Source of the DNA: Phycisphaerales bacterium
GTDB lineage: Bacteria > Planctomycetota > Phycisphaerae > WQYP01
DNA length: 35,624 nucleotides
Direction of reading: 5' to 3'
NCBI GenBank assembly: GCA_013044165.1
Contig: JABEVB010000118.1
Location: 1-35,624 of the forward strand
Below the pieces are notes generated by a model. The model ran no database searches, was not told where the DNA came from, and saw only the letters and a list, made by a program, of their open reading frames with translations. Positions 19,672-29,308 of the stretch are shown in pieces (the stretch's first letter is position 1; every line of letters starts with the position of its first letter). A program made the translations under genes and the position numbers.

Positions 19672-19701
19672 TTGACACTTTTGCCACAATGCGGGTAGAC
19701 T
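19672..19701 (+). promoter_or_regulatory. Candidate sigma70-type promoter for the autotransporter gene
   Basis: TTGACA (19672-19677) - 18 bp - TAGACT (19696-19701), leaving a ~165-nt leader. Confidence 0.4.
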
Positions 19702-19713
19702 TCGTGCCGTAGG

Positions 19714-19745
19714 AAGCCTTCTAAATCGCAATGCCGAGAAGGCTT
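19714..19745 (+). other. 5' leader hairpin of the autotransporter transcript
   Basis: AAGCCTTCT (19714-19722) pairs perfectly with AGAAGGCTT (19737-19745), 14-nt loop. Confidence 0.4.
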
Positions 19746-19874
19746 TGCAGACTTAATGACTCAAACAGCGGCTGAAGGCGTTCGGGCGACGTTCATTTAG
19801 CCCATAAGTTGCTTAGAACACTGTAGTTTTGTTGTACGCTGGTTTTAGATGGTCGGTTTTAACGGAGTACAAAG

Positions 19875-22800
19875 ATGCGCAGTCGCAATGGATTCACGAG
19901 GTCGGCTGACAGGTCAAATCGCCAGCGGAAGCATTTGTCACACAAGGCTATCGCAATCGCCGTGCTTTTGGGCTGCGCAGCGGTGCCAGTTACCGCACAA
20001 ACAACGCTGGAGCCATCTTCTATATCAACATTAACCAATCAGGTTGGGAGTCTAACGCTTATTACCCCAGGTTTGCTGGCTGGCACGGTGACGGCGAGTA
20101 TCAACACATCGGCAATCAATTCTCCGACACTGACGGTGGGCGGCACTACATACACAGGGGCATATTTAGGCCAGACAAATGGTTCGAAGGTGGCGGCTTT
20201 CGGATTTAATGGCAGCTTGGTGCTCAGTGCCGGCGCAACCCTGAATGTCACCGGGAGTAATCCACTGGTGCTTTACTCGACCGGCGACATCAATTCGTCC
20301 GCAAATATAAGCCTAAATGGAGGCGACGGTGGTAGCGCTCCAATTGTGCAGGGCAGTGCCCCTGGCCAGGGCGGGGTGGCGGCTGGCGGGGGTTTTAATG
20401 GAGGCGTTGGCGGAAGCGCGGCCTCGTACTACGGTTTGGCGGCAAATGGTTCCGGTGCTGGCGGCGGTACGGGCGGTCCGGCGGAAGGCAGCGGTGGTGG
20501 CGGTGGATTTGGTGGATCCGGTGGCACGGGCTTTGTATTTCCCAATGCTGGCGCAGCAACTACGCCGGTGCCAGGTGGGCCGGCCAATGGAGATTTGACA
20601 AAATATCTGCAAGGCGGCAGTGGGGCTGGAGGCGGCAGCGGCAAAGTTGGTTTTGCTGGCGGAGGCGGTGGTGCTGGTGGTGGTGCCCTTGGCCTTATTG
20701 CCGGCGGCGCTGTCCTGCTGAATGGCGCAGTAGTAGTAAACGGCGGGCAAGGCGGCGATGGCTATTACGGCGGCGGCGGCGGTGCTGGTGGCGGGGTGCT
20801 GATTGCATCGCTTGGAGCGTCTTCAGGTATTGGAGCAGGCGGGAATATTTCGGCCGATGGTGGCGATGCCGGTTCGTTTCCAGGCTATGCTGGCGGTGGC
20901 GGCGGCGGTGGTCGCGTTGAGGTGTATTTACATCAGTGGAACGTTGGCCCGGGAAGCCTGAATGTTAGTGTTGCGCCCGGGACTTACGCTGGCAACGCTT
21001 CCTATAGTGGGGTGGTGGGCGTGGTGGGACTCTTGGCCGATTCCACATACATATCCGCCGGTAACAGCCTCAAAGTCAACGGCACTGGCTCAAGCACAAC
21101 CCTCGAAACCACCGGGGCCGCCAGCTATTCGTCTCCCCTGACATTTCAGACGAGCGCCTTTCCGGTGAATGGAGCCTTGACGCTTACCAATGCAACCCAA
21201 ACGATTCAAACACTCTCGGGTAGTGGCACTATAACGCTCACGGGTAGCAACATCATTCTTGACCCGGCTCTGGCAGTGTCGAGCAGCTTTAACGGCAGTA
21301 TTAGCGGCAATGGTTCTGTCACGCTGGATGGACCAGGCAACTTTACCTTGGGAGGCACAAACTCTTATACAGGTGGCACATTCATTAACGGCGGAGTTTT
21401 GTCTATCGTGAGCTCGGCAGCGCTCGGCTCCGGTGCCCTAACCTTCGCCGGAGGTACGCTTGCTCTGCCCGGCACGGTTACCATTACAAATACGGTTACT
21501 GTGTCAGGTGCAGGGACTGGAACCATAGAAGTTGCATCCGGGACGATTGGTACAATGGCGGGAGTGATTTCGGGCGGTGGATCGCTGATCGCTTCCGGCG
21601 GCGGAACTCTTAATTTATCGGCCGCTAATACATACACTGGTGGAACCACTGTTGCAGATGGCACGCTTGAAACCAGCTCCGGAGGTACGCTTGGCCCCGG
21701 CACGCTAACCGTCAACAGCGGTGCACAGTTTATTTCCAATGGCGTAAGTCAAACAATAACGGGCTTGGCGGGAGGCGGGCAGGTTAGTCTGGGCGGTGGG
21801 AGTTTGGCTATTAATGTGCCAACTGGCTCACTTTCAACCTTCACCGGCAACATTTCCGGGGCCGGAAGCCAACTCACAATTGACGGAACCGGAACTCAGG
21901 TTCTTGGAGCCGACAACACTTTCACCGGCGGCGTAGTCATTAATTCAGGAGCATCACTGGTAGCCGGATCGCTTAATGCATTGGGCGGAGGCTTGGTGGT
22001 AAACTCGGGATCGCTGGCCATAAGCTCACCGACGTATCAAGCGAACATAAATGGCGCATACATACAAAACGCTATCGGGGCACTGGGTGTTCGCATTTCT
22101 GGCGTGAATCCGGGGCAATTTGACCAGTACTCAGTTACGGGCGGGGCCAACGTTAATGGTACGCTGAACGTAACCTTCCAAAATGGTTATACACTTGCTA
22201 CGCCCACGCAAAACTTTGCCGTTCTTACCGCTACCGGTGGATCGGTCGGTAATTTTACGAGTGTCAATCTAGGCAACCACCCCATCAACACTTTTGCCAA
22301 TGTAATGGACACGGGCAACGGCATAAACCTTGAATTGTACCTGTCGCAGCCATCGCTGGTTCCCTATGCCTTGACGGGCAATCAACAGGCGTTTGCTCGC
22401 TATTTAGACCTTACAGACGGCTTCGCCGGCGGTACGCCCTCAGCCGAGTATCAGGCTCTAATAAATCAGATAGATAGCCTTTATTCGTCGCAGGTTCCTA
22501 CGGCGCTGGATCAGCTTTCGGGTCTTGTGCTGCAGGTTTTTCCGCAGGTTGCTCTACAAAACAGCATTGGACTTGATGAAACATTTAATCAGCATGCCCA
22601 AGCCTTAGATGATGGAGCCAGCGGCTGGAGTCAGTCCATTTTCGCGCTTAACACCCCGGGCGTGCTGGATTCTTCGCAGATGGCCCTGTCACAAATGCTT
22701 GATCAGCAATCGCAGATACTCTCACTCGATGCCTTGCCGTTGACGCTGCCCAATGGAACACAAATTCCCATGGCGCAGCAACCACAGGCTGCGGCCGCAA

Positions 22801-23666
22801 ACTGGAGCGCCTTCTTGACGGGTGCCTTGCAATTAGAAAACTACTCCAGCGCTGACAGCATAAGTAATCCAAAAGTGACGGCGGAAGGCTTAACGCTTGG
22901 TGGCGACTATGCCGTTTCATCAACAACGTCCGTCGGGGCCCTCTTTGCTTATGCCCACAATGACATTCGCCTGGATAGCTTTGGCAGCAAAGGCTCGATG
23001 GATTCCTATACGCCAGGAGTTTATGCCAACTTCCATACGCCTGATGGCTGGTTCACTGACGCTTTGGCCGCTTACAGCTACAACAGCTACTCTGAGCACA
23101 GAAACTTGAGCGTAGGAGGCATCTCACAAACGGCTAGCGGCACGGACACTGGCAATCAAGGTGACTTGTCAATGGATGCCGGGCGGCAGTTCAGCGCGGA
23201 TAACAACGCGTTTAACTGGATTGGTCCCTGGACATTGATTCCGATGGCGTCTCTAGCCTACACCTATAGCAATTTTAATTCCTATGCGGAAAGTGGTGCG
23301 GGAGCAGCAAGCCTTAATGTCGGATCCATGGAGGCCAACTCTCTCCGCAGCACCATTAGTTTGCAAGTTCTTTACACACTTCAACTCTCACAGAGTTTTG
23401 CACTACAGCCGGGGCTTCTGGTAGGGTGGCGTCACGAGTTTTTAAACGGGCCGCAAGGCATTACCTCGAGTTTGCAGGGGGCTGGGCCGGGCCAGAGCTT
23501 TACCATTACCACGGAACCGCCATCTAAGGACACCGGCATCTTTGGTGGATCGCTGCAGGCGACGATAAACCAAAGCGTTAATGCGTTTGTGAATTATCAG
23601 ATTGATTTAGGCTCGCAGAATTTGGTGTCGCAACGCTTGTTTGCGGGTGTGGCAGTTAAATTTTAA
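19875..23666 (+). CDS. Autotransporter (type V secretion): Gly-rich segment, PATR-type beta-helix repeats, C-terminal autotransporter beta-barrel
   Basis: Signal peptide region; long GGGGxGG tracts; repeats such as LGGTNSYTGGTFINGGVLSI and LSAANTYTGGTTVADGTLETSSGGTL; C-terminal ~290 aa barrel ending in FAGVAVKF (terminal Phe); GGAG SD. Confidence 0.93.
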   Translation: MRSRNGFTRSADRSNRQRKHLSHKAIAIAVLLGCAAVPVTAQTTLEPSSISTLTNQVGSLTLITPGLLAGTVTASINTSAINSPTLTVGGTTYTGAYLGQTNGSKVAAFGFNGSLVLSAGATLNVTGSNPLVLYSTGDINSSANISLNGGDGGSAPIVQGSAPGQGGVAAGGGFNGGVGGSAASYYGLAANGSGAGGGTGGPAEGSGGGGGFGGSGGTGFVFPNAGAATTPVPGGPANGDLTKYLQGGSGAGGGSGKVGFAGGGGGAGGGALGLIAGGAVLLNGAVVVNGGQGGDGYYGGGGGAGGGVLIASLGASSGIGAGGNISADGGDAGSFPGYAGGGGGGGRVEVYLHQWNVGPGSLNVSVAPGTYAGNASYSGVVGVVGLLADSTYISAGNSLKVNGTGSSTTLETTGAASYSSPLTFQTSAFPVNGALTLTNATQTIQTLSGSGTITLTGSNIILDPALAVSSSFNGSISGNGSVTLDGPGNFTLGGTNSYTGGTFINGGVLSIVSSAALGSGALTFAGGTLALPGTVTITNTVTVSGAGTGTIEVASGTIGTMAGVISGGGSLIASGGGTLNLSAANTYTGGTTVADGTLETSSGGTLGPGTLTVNSGAQFISNGVSQTITGLAGGGQVSLGGGSLAINVPTGSLSTFTGNISGAGSQLTIDGTGTQVLGADNTFTGGVVINSGASLVAGSLNALGGGLVVNSGSLAISSPTYQANINGAYIQNAIGALGVRISGVNPGQFDQYSVTGGANVNGTLNVTFQNGYTLATPTQNFAVLTATGGSVGNFTSVNLGNHPINTFANVMDTGNGINLELYLSQPSLVPYALTGNQQAFARYLDLTDGFAGGTPSAEYQALINQIDSLYSSQVPTALDQLSGLVLQVFPQVALQNSIGLDETFNQHAQALDDGASGWSQSIFALNTPGVLDSSQMALSQMLDQQSQILSLDALPLTLPNGTQIPMAQQPQAAAANWSAFLTGALQLENYSSADSISNPKVTAEGLTLGGDYAVSSTTSVGALFAYAHNDIRLDSFGSKGSMDSYTPGVYANFHTPDGWFTDALAAYSYNSYSEHRNLSVGGISQTASGTDTGNQGDLSMDAGRQFSADNNAFNWIGPWTLIPMASLAYTYSNFNSYAESGAGAASLNVGSMEANSLRSTISLQVLYTLQLSQSFALQPGLLVGWRHEFLNGPQGITSSLQGAGPGQSFTITTEPPSKDTGIFGGSLQATINQSVNAFVNYQIDLGSQNLVSQRLFAGVAVKF

Positions 23667-23782
23667 CTGGGCTTTTGAGTGTCGGGGAAGCCGGGACTTT
23701 TCAGCAAGGCGTTTGCCAATATCCCTCAGCCTCCGGTGCAAGCGTCTGGGACCACGCGGATGTCGCGTGAAAGAGTGGCCGA

Positions 23783-24334
23783 ATGAGCCAACGCATATTA
23801 TATACCATTGGTCATTCCACCCGCTCATGGCGAGAGTTTACAGACCTGCTGCTTGCATGGAAAATTGCTGAATTGATAGATGTTCGCACGGTTCCGAGGT
23901 CGCGGGCATTTCCGCAATTTAATAAGGATCATATGGCGACAGCCCTGCGGCGCGTGGGCATTGAGTACAAACACATCAAGGAACTCGGCGGGTTACGGCA
24001 CACTAAAAAAGGCTCGGCCAATACCGGCTGGCGAAACGCGAGCTTTCGAGGTTATGCCGATTACATGCAGAGCCAAGAGTTTTCACAAGCTTTGGCCGAG
24101 TTGAATCGCCGCCGCCGATTGCATCGGGCTTGCATCATGTGCTCGGAAGCCCTCTGGTGGCGCTGTCATCGCCGAATGATCGCCGATGCGGAAGTTGCCC
24201 GCGGCATACCTGTACGGCATATTATGAGCGAGCGTACAGCCAAGCCGCATGAAATCACACCATTTGCGCGAATACGTCGGCTGCGAACCCGATGCGTTTC
24301 CGTTGACTATCCGGGAGGTTCTCTTGCTCGGTGA
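23783..24334 (+). CDS. DUF488 family protein
   Basis: LYTIGHSTRSWREFTDLL...LIDVRTVPRSRAFPQFN...YKHIKELGGLR...CIMCSEALWWRCHRRMIA is the DUF488 signature. Confidence 0.93.
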   Translation: MSQRILYTIGHSTRSWREFTDLLLAWKIAELIDVRTVPRSRAFPQFNKDHMATALRRVGIEYKHIKELGGLRHTKKGSANTGWRNASFRGYADYMQSQEFSQALAELNRRRRLHRACIMCSEALWWRCHRRMIADAEVARGIPVRHIMSERTAKPHEITPFARIRRLRTRCVSVDYPGGSLAR

Positions 24335-24453
24335 AAACGTCTGCAATTGCGATCTGCCGCAAATGAATTAACACCGTCCTTTAAGGCCACAGCAGTACGC
24401 TATGATGCACAGTCTGTGTATGCTTACGAAAAAGCTAAGTGAGATGTCCTCGG

Positions 24454-25875
24454 CTATTGTTTAAGCCAGAGATGCTCCATCTGTTCGAGGGTGCGATTTT
24501 TGGTTTCAGGCACAAATTTCCAGACGAACATGGCGGCCAAAATGCTCATCACCCCATAAATCCAGTATGCAAATCCATGATGAAAATGTTTAACGAGAAA
24601 TTGATTGTCGTTAAGGATAGGAAATGTCCAGCTAACCAAATAGTTGGCAATCCACTGCGCTGCAACCGCAATCGCCATGGCTTTACCGCGAATTTGATTG
24701 GGAAATATTTCACTCAATAAAACCCATGTGACAGGCCCCCAAGAGATGGCAAAGCCGGCTATATAAAGCAACATGCTTAGAAGTGCCACAAGGCCATTGC
24801 CATGTAGCATAAAGTTGGCTCCCAAAGCGATCATGCTTGCAGCCATGACAATCGCACCTATGATTTGCAAGGGCTTGCGACCCAATCGGTCCACGGTAAG
24901 CACAGCGACTATTGTGAAAAGCAGGTTGACGGCGCCGACGATAATAGTTTGCAGAAGTGACGCATCGGTTGTTAGATGCATCCCCTTGAAAATAGTAGGG
25001 GCGTAGTACAAAACAACATTTATGCCAATAATTTGCTGGAACACCGAAAGCATAATGCCGATGAAAATCACCAAGGCCCCAAATGAGAATAGCTTGCCAG
25101 AATGATGGGCTGAGAGGGAATTGCGAATTTCGATGATCTCACGTTCACTTTCTTCAGCCGTTACAAGCTTGCCAAGCACATTACGGGCTTGGTCTTCACG
25201 CCCTTTGAGCATGAGATAACGGGGAGTTTCGGGCACCATCAATAACAGCAACAGGAATGCCGCCGCAGGGACCGCACCGGATAAAAACATGTAGCGCCAG
25301 CCAATGCTGTGCAGCCATGCATCGCTATTGCCAGCCCGTGCAATGCCGTAGTTGACGAAATAAATCACCAACATGCCGAAAATGATGGCGAGTTGGTTCC
25401 ACGCCACAAGATTTCCGCGAACACGAGCGGGAGCGATTTCTGCAATGTACATAGGTGCCAACATGGATGCCAGCCCAACACCGATGCCTCCGAGGATGCG
25501 GTAAGCAACAAAATTCCAAATGTACGCGGGGCCGCCGTGTCCTATAGGTGCGAACAAAAACTCGGGGGCGGCGGCTCCCAACGCAGATACAAGAAAAAGT
25601 ACCGCTGCAATGATCAAGCCGCGTTTGCGGCCAATGTGGGTGCTTATCCAGCCACCGAGCAAGCCCCCAATAATACAGCCAATGAGAGCGCTTGAAACTA
25701 CAAAGCCAAGAAGCGAGCTTGCCTCATTCGGGCTAAGATGCCGGGGGGTAATAAAGTAAGCCTTAAGACTACCGACGGCCCCCGAGATAACTGCCGTATC
25801 GTAACCGAATAATAGCCCCCCTAAAGTGGCTATCAAGGTCAATAGAACAACATAACGATTAAGGCGTGGCATCAT
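24454..25875 (-). CDS. MFS sugar porter family transporter
   Basis: GGLLFGYDTAVISGA, GRKRGL, PETPRYLMLKGRE, QQIIGINVVLYYAP, VDRLGRKPL, PVTWVLLSEIFPNQIRGKA, PETKNRTLEQME; start ATG 25875 with GGAG. Confidence 0.95.
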   Translation of the reverse strand: MMPRLNRYVVLLTLIATLGGLLFGYDTAVISGAVGSLKAYFITPRHLSPNEASSLLGFVVSSALIGCIIGGLLGGWISTHIGRKRGLIIAAVLFLVSALGAAAPEFLFAPIGHGGPAYIWNFVAYRILGGIGVGLASMLAPMYIAEIAPARVRGNLVAWNQLAIIFGMLVIYFVNYGIARAGNSDAWLHSIGWRYMFLSGAVPAAAFLLLLLMVPETPRYLMLKGREDQARNVLGKLVTAEESEREIIEIRNSLSAHHSGKLFSFGALVIFIGIMLSVFQQIIGINVVLYYAPTIFKGMHLTTDASLLQTIIVGAVNLLFTIVAVLTVDRLGRKPLQIIGAIVMAASMIALGANFMLHGNGLVALLSMLLYIAGFAISWGPVTWVLLSEIFPNQIRGKAMAIAVAAQWIANYLVSWTFPILNDNQFLVKHFHHGFAYWIYGVMSILAAMFVWKFVPETKNRTLEQMEHLWLKQ

Positions 25876-25921
25876 GTTTCTCCGCAAGGGGCTAAGGTGC
25901 CGGGCACCACCCAAGCAACTA

Positions 25922-26956
25922 TCAGTAGAGGCACGTCGCCAAATAGCCCGCCAGTGCGGTATATTGTTGACGCGAACGGAACTGGCCGATCTTTTTTCGA
26001 TCAACCTTAAGAGCTTTGTTCCAGAGACGCTGAAGGTTTGCCGCGCTTACATTGAGGATGTCGGTAATATCCTCCGGGCGGTCAGTTCTTGGTGCTTTAA
26101 CGTCAAAGGCTAGGATCCCGTCCCATTTCGCATCTTGCAGAACCACGCAAAGAGCGAGATCTTTAAGCGGCTCCGTATAGCCAAAAGGCAGGTCCTGGTC
26201 GTATCGAGTGGTGTCTTGAGAGTTAAGATGGATGTGAAACAGTTTGCCCGCTTCCAAACACAGTTCGACTTCCCAGATGTAATCCAAGCCGGCCATGCGG
26301 CTGTGCGCGGTTTCTGGATTGATGCCGAACAGCGGTTGTATGGATGGCTCCAGACGGCTGATAAGATAAAGTGCCTCCCCAACATTGCTCAAATACATAT
26401 TAGCGCGAGGCTCATTCGGTTTTGGCTCAAGTGCAAAACGCGGTGACGACTTGCCATATTGCTTGCGGGCATACTCGCCCACCGCATTAAAACCGTCGAG
26501 CATTCTGCGGAATGAATCCTGACCGTTCTTTCCGAGGACAAAATCAAACCCTTCTCGACCATTCCAAAATACCATAACCTCGGCCCCTAGAGCGACCGTC
26601 GCATCTACGGCCTCGAGGGCATTTTTAAGAGCCTGCCGACGAACCGTCGGGTCATTACTGGTCATGGCGCCATCCTTGAAGATGGCATCAGCAAAGAAGG
26701 ACGGCGTGTACATGCCCATCTTAAGGCCATATTTCTTCATAAGCCTTTTGGCTTCATCAACCTGATGCCGCGGTATCTCAACGTCATGGGCCTCGATGTA
26801 GGTGATGCCTGCCTCGGCCAGCAGCGGCAGCCGATCGAGTACGGGAATTTCCGGTCGTGTTGGACCACCAAAAGGGTCGCGTCCGGAACCGAGATTCCAA
26901 ACGCCGGCACCAATACCTTGCTTTCCAGTCTTTTTGGGGATGATAATTTTTTGCAT
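25922..26956 (-). CDS. Xylose isomerase-like TIM-barrel protein
   Basis: Collinear with short-type (actinobacterial) xylose isomerases: GRDPFGGPTR, FKDGAMTSNDPTVRRQAL, NGREG, RFALEPKPNEPR, NPETAHSRMAGLDY, AGKLFHIHLNSQ, RYDQDLPFG, FDVKAPRTD; ATG 26956 with GGAG. Confidence 0.85.
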   Translation of the reverse strand: MQKIIIPKKTGKQGIGAGVWNLGSGRDPFGGPTRPEIPVLDRLPLLAEAGITYIEAHDVEIPRHQVDEAKRLMKKYGLKMGMYTPSFFADAIFKDGAMTSNDPTVRRQALKNALEAVDATVALGAEVMVFWNGREGFDFVLGKNGQDSFRRMLDGFNAVGEYARKQYGKSSPRFALEPKPNEPRANMYLSNVGEALYLISRLEPSIQPLFGINPETAHSRMAGLDYIWEVELCLEAGKLFHIHLNSQDTTRYDQDLPFGYTEPLKDLALCVVLQDAKWDGILAFDVKAPRTDRPEDITDILNVSAANLQRLWNKALKVDRKKIGQFRSRQQYTALAGYLATCLY

Positions 26957-27271
26957 TGTCAACTTCTCCAGATACTACCCGAGTGTTATTAGGTGACTAT
27001 ACGTGGCCGGTGAAATGCTGTCAAAGCTTTGCTGGGTGCTAAGTGGTAAATTGCGGCAAATGCCGTGGACGAAAAAAATGTGCGGCCCGATCCACTGTCC
27101 CAAATCCAGCCCTAACCTGCCTCACATTTTGATGAATATGACTTTTTGACATCAAGCATTTATATTGACTGTCAGAAAAGTGATGCAGGCTCGATGCGTC
27201 ATATACTCTGCAAAGCCCTTCACCGTAGTGCTAGAGGTATGGCTATAACCCGCTGACCTGCCTCCACAGGG

Positions 27272-27300
27272 TTGACACCAATAAATATTGAACTTAAATT
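27272..27300 (+). promoter_or_regulatory. Candidate sigma70-type promoter for the first GH29 gene
   Basis: TTGACA (27272-27277) - 17 bp - TAAATT (27295-27300). Confidence 0.45.
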
Positions 27301-27339
27301 AATGTTTGGGTGGTTTGGCGTGTTAGCTTAAGGAATTTG

Positions 27340-29157
27340 ATGCGGCGGCGCGAGTTCTGTAAGATTCTGGCCAAGGCCGCAACAGCGGCGGTAACAGCAA
27401 CGACAATTAAGTCTGAGGCTGCGCAAGCGGCCAATGCGTTCGGCTTCATAGCCTCCGGCTTCAACAAACCGGATGAAAGCTATGCTGACTTCTGCGGTAT
27501 CCCCGAATTTAACCGCGTTTTTTACGCGGTTAAAGGTAACGACATCGTTGCTGAAAAGCTCAATGAGCACACGTGGCGTCCAACTGGTTGGGGCCGCCCG
27601 CCTCTGCTACCGGTACCGGGCGGATCAAGGGATGGCGTTCCTAACAATAGCCCCATTCCAAACCTGTATGGTAAAGGTCCTTACAAGCCAACGTATGACT
27701 CCCTTTTACAGTATGAATGTCCAGAATGGTACCGTGACGCAAAATTCGGCATCTGGAACCACTGGAGTCCACAGTGCGTACCCGAGGATGGAGACTGGTA
27801 CGCCCGCAACATGTACACACAACATTCCGCTCAGTACAACTTTCAGTGCAAGCATTATGGGCATCCTTGCAAATTTGGGTACAAGGACCTGTGTGCTCAA
27901 TGGACGCTGCTGAACTGGCAGCCAGAAGAACTTATGGACCTGTATGTCGCGGCTGGTGCCAAGTTATTCCTTGCGCTGGCAAACCACCACGACGGGTTTG
28001 ACACCTGGCATTCGAGACATCACGAGTGGAATGCATTCAACATAGGGCCACGTCGTGACGTTATTGGCGAGTGGGCCAAGGCAGCGCGAGCTCGCAGCCT
28101 GCCTTTTGGTGTTACCGTCCATCAAGGTCGCAATTGGTGGTGGTTCCAAACCGCGCACGGCTCGGATAAAACGGGACTACTTGCCGGGATACCCTATGAC
28201 GGCCACCTTACCAAGGCGGATGGCAGAGGTACCTGGTGGGACGGCTACGATCCGCAGCAGCTCTACGGAGCCAAGCATCCACACAATGCGCTTCCTGATT
28301 TCAGCTACGTCAAGAATTTCTATGATCGCACTCGCGATTTGATAGATCAACACAATCCGGAACTGCTGTATTTCGACAATGCCTTACTTCCACTGGGGTG
28401 GGCAGGCATGAACTTAGGCGCCTACTTTTATAACAACAGTCTGAAAGCCAATGGTGGAACAATGCGGGGTGTCATCACCACTGGCAATGTGCCAAGCCAT
28501 CTGCGAAAAGCCTTTGTTTATGATATTGAATCCGGCGTTACTGATCGCATATTGCGTCACCCATGGCAGTCGGAAACCTGCATTGGCGACTGGCATTATC
28601 AGCGAGCCCTCTACAACCACCCTGGCGAGTATGGAGCCTATCGCCATCCGCAGGACATCATTCGCTGGATGATTGATGTGGTAAGCAAAAACGGCACGTT
28701 TATTCTGGACATTCCAGGCAAGCCTGATGGCACCATTGACAGCAAAGAAAAGGCTGTGCTGAAGCAGCTGGCCATGTGGTTCGCAATTAACGGTGAAGCC
28801 ATCTATGCAACCCGACCTTGGAAGGTATTTGGCGAGGGGCATCTGAAGATCATCAAAGGGCGTGACAACGGCTACGAAAACATAAAACAGTACGACGCCC
28901 ATGATATTCGCTTCACCCGCAACAAGGCTGGCACTGTGGTGTACGCGATTTTTCTGGGCTGGCATCCAAAGGAGTTTGTCGTTGAGTCCTTTGGTCTTGT
29001 AGCCGATACCAAACCAGGCAAAGTTCTTTCGGTGGAACTGCTCGGAAGCCAGGAAAGGCTCTCTTGGCGGCAGACGGCTCAGTCGCTGGCCATTGCCACG
29101 CCCAAACATAAGCCGGGCGAGTACGCGTTTGCGTTTAAAGTCAGTTTCGCATCATGA
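27340..29157 (+). CDS. Alpha-L-fucosidase-like GH29 protein, Tat-type leader
   Basis: RRREFCKILAKAATAAVTA leader; YRDAKFGIWNHWSPQCV, NHHDGFDTWHSRHHEWNA, LLYFDNALLPLGWAGMN; AAGGA SD before ATG 27340. Confidence 0.88.
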   Translation: MRRREFCKILAKAATAAVTATTIKSEAAQAANAFGFIASGFNKPDESYADFCGIPEFNRVFYAVKGNDIVAEKLNEHTWRPTGWGRPPLLPVPGGSRDGVPNNSPIPNLYGKGPYKPTYDSLLQYECPEWYRDAKFGIWNHWSPQCVPEDGDWYARNMYTQHSAQYNFQCKHYGHPCKFGYKDLCAQWTLLNWQPEELMDLYVAAGAKLFLALANHHDGFDTWHSRHHEWNAFNIGPRRDVIGEWAKAARARSLPFGVTVHQGRNWWWFQTAHGSDKTGLLAGIPYDGHLTKADGRGTWWDGYDPQQLYGAKHPHNALPDFSYVKNFYDRTRDLIDQHNPELLYFDNALLPLGWAGMNLGAYFYNNSLKANGGTMRGVITTGNVPSHLRKAFVYDIESGVTDRILRHPWQSETCIGDWHYQRALYNHPGEYGAYRHPQDIIRWMIDVVSKNGTFILDIPGKPDGTIDSKEKAVLKQLAMWFAINGEAIYATRPWKVFGEGHLKIIKGRDNGYENIKQYDAHDIRFTRNKAGTVVYAIFLGWHPKEFVVESFGLVADTKPGKVLSVELLGSQERLSWRQTAQSLAIATPKHKPGEYAFAFKVSFAS

Positions 29158-29308
29158 TGAACGGGAGTAATAAAAGACGTGTAAGATTACACAAAGTGAT
29201 TGGAGTAGCTGCATAGCAACGCTAAGATAATGTATGTTCGAATTGGTGCTAAAAGGCGTTTAAGTTAGTAGATGTGCCGAAAAAGCTCTACAACAGGAGA
29301 ATTGTTCC

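Noticed and set aside
19600-19815. AAGTTGCTTA occurring twice upstream of the autotransporter
   Set aside because: Only 10 bp, ~200 bp apart, no further similarity; probably chance.
20313-20750. 145-aa minus-strand ORF
   Set aside because: Antisense shadow of the Gly-rich autotransporter tract; low-complexity composition, no SD or homology.
20300-20930. Repeated GGCGGxGG DNA as a repeat array or CRISPR
   Set aside because: It is coding low-complexity Gly-rich sequence in frame with the autotransporter; no regular repeat-spacer pattern. No CRISPR array was seen anywhere.
28414-29109. 231-aa minus-strand ORF
   Set aside because: Lies wholly antisense to the first GH29 gene; the sense frame has clear family motifs.
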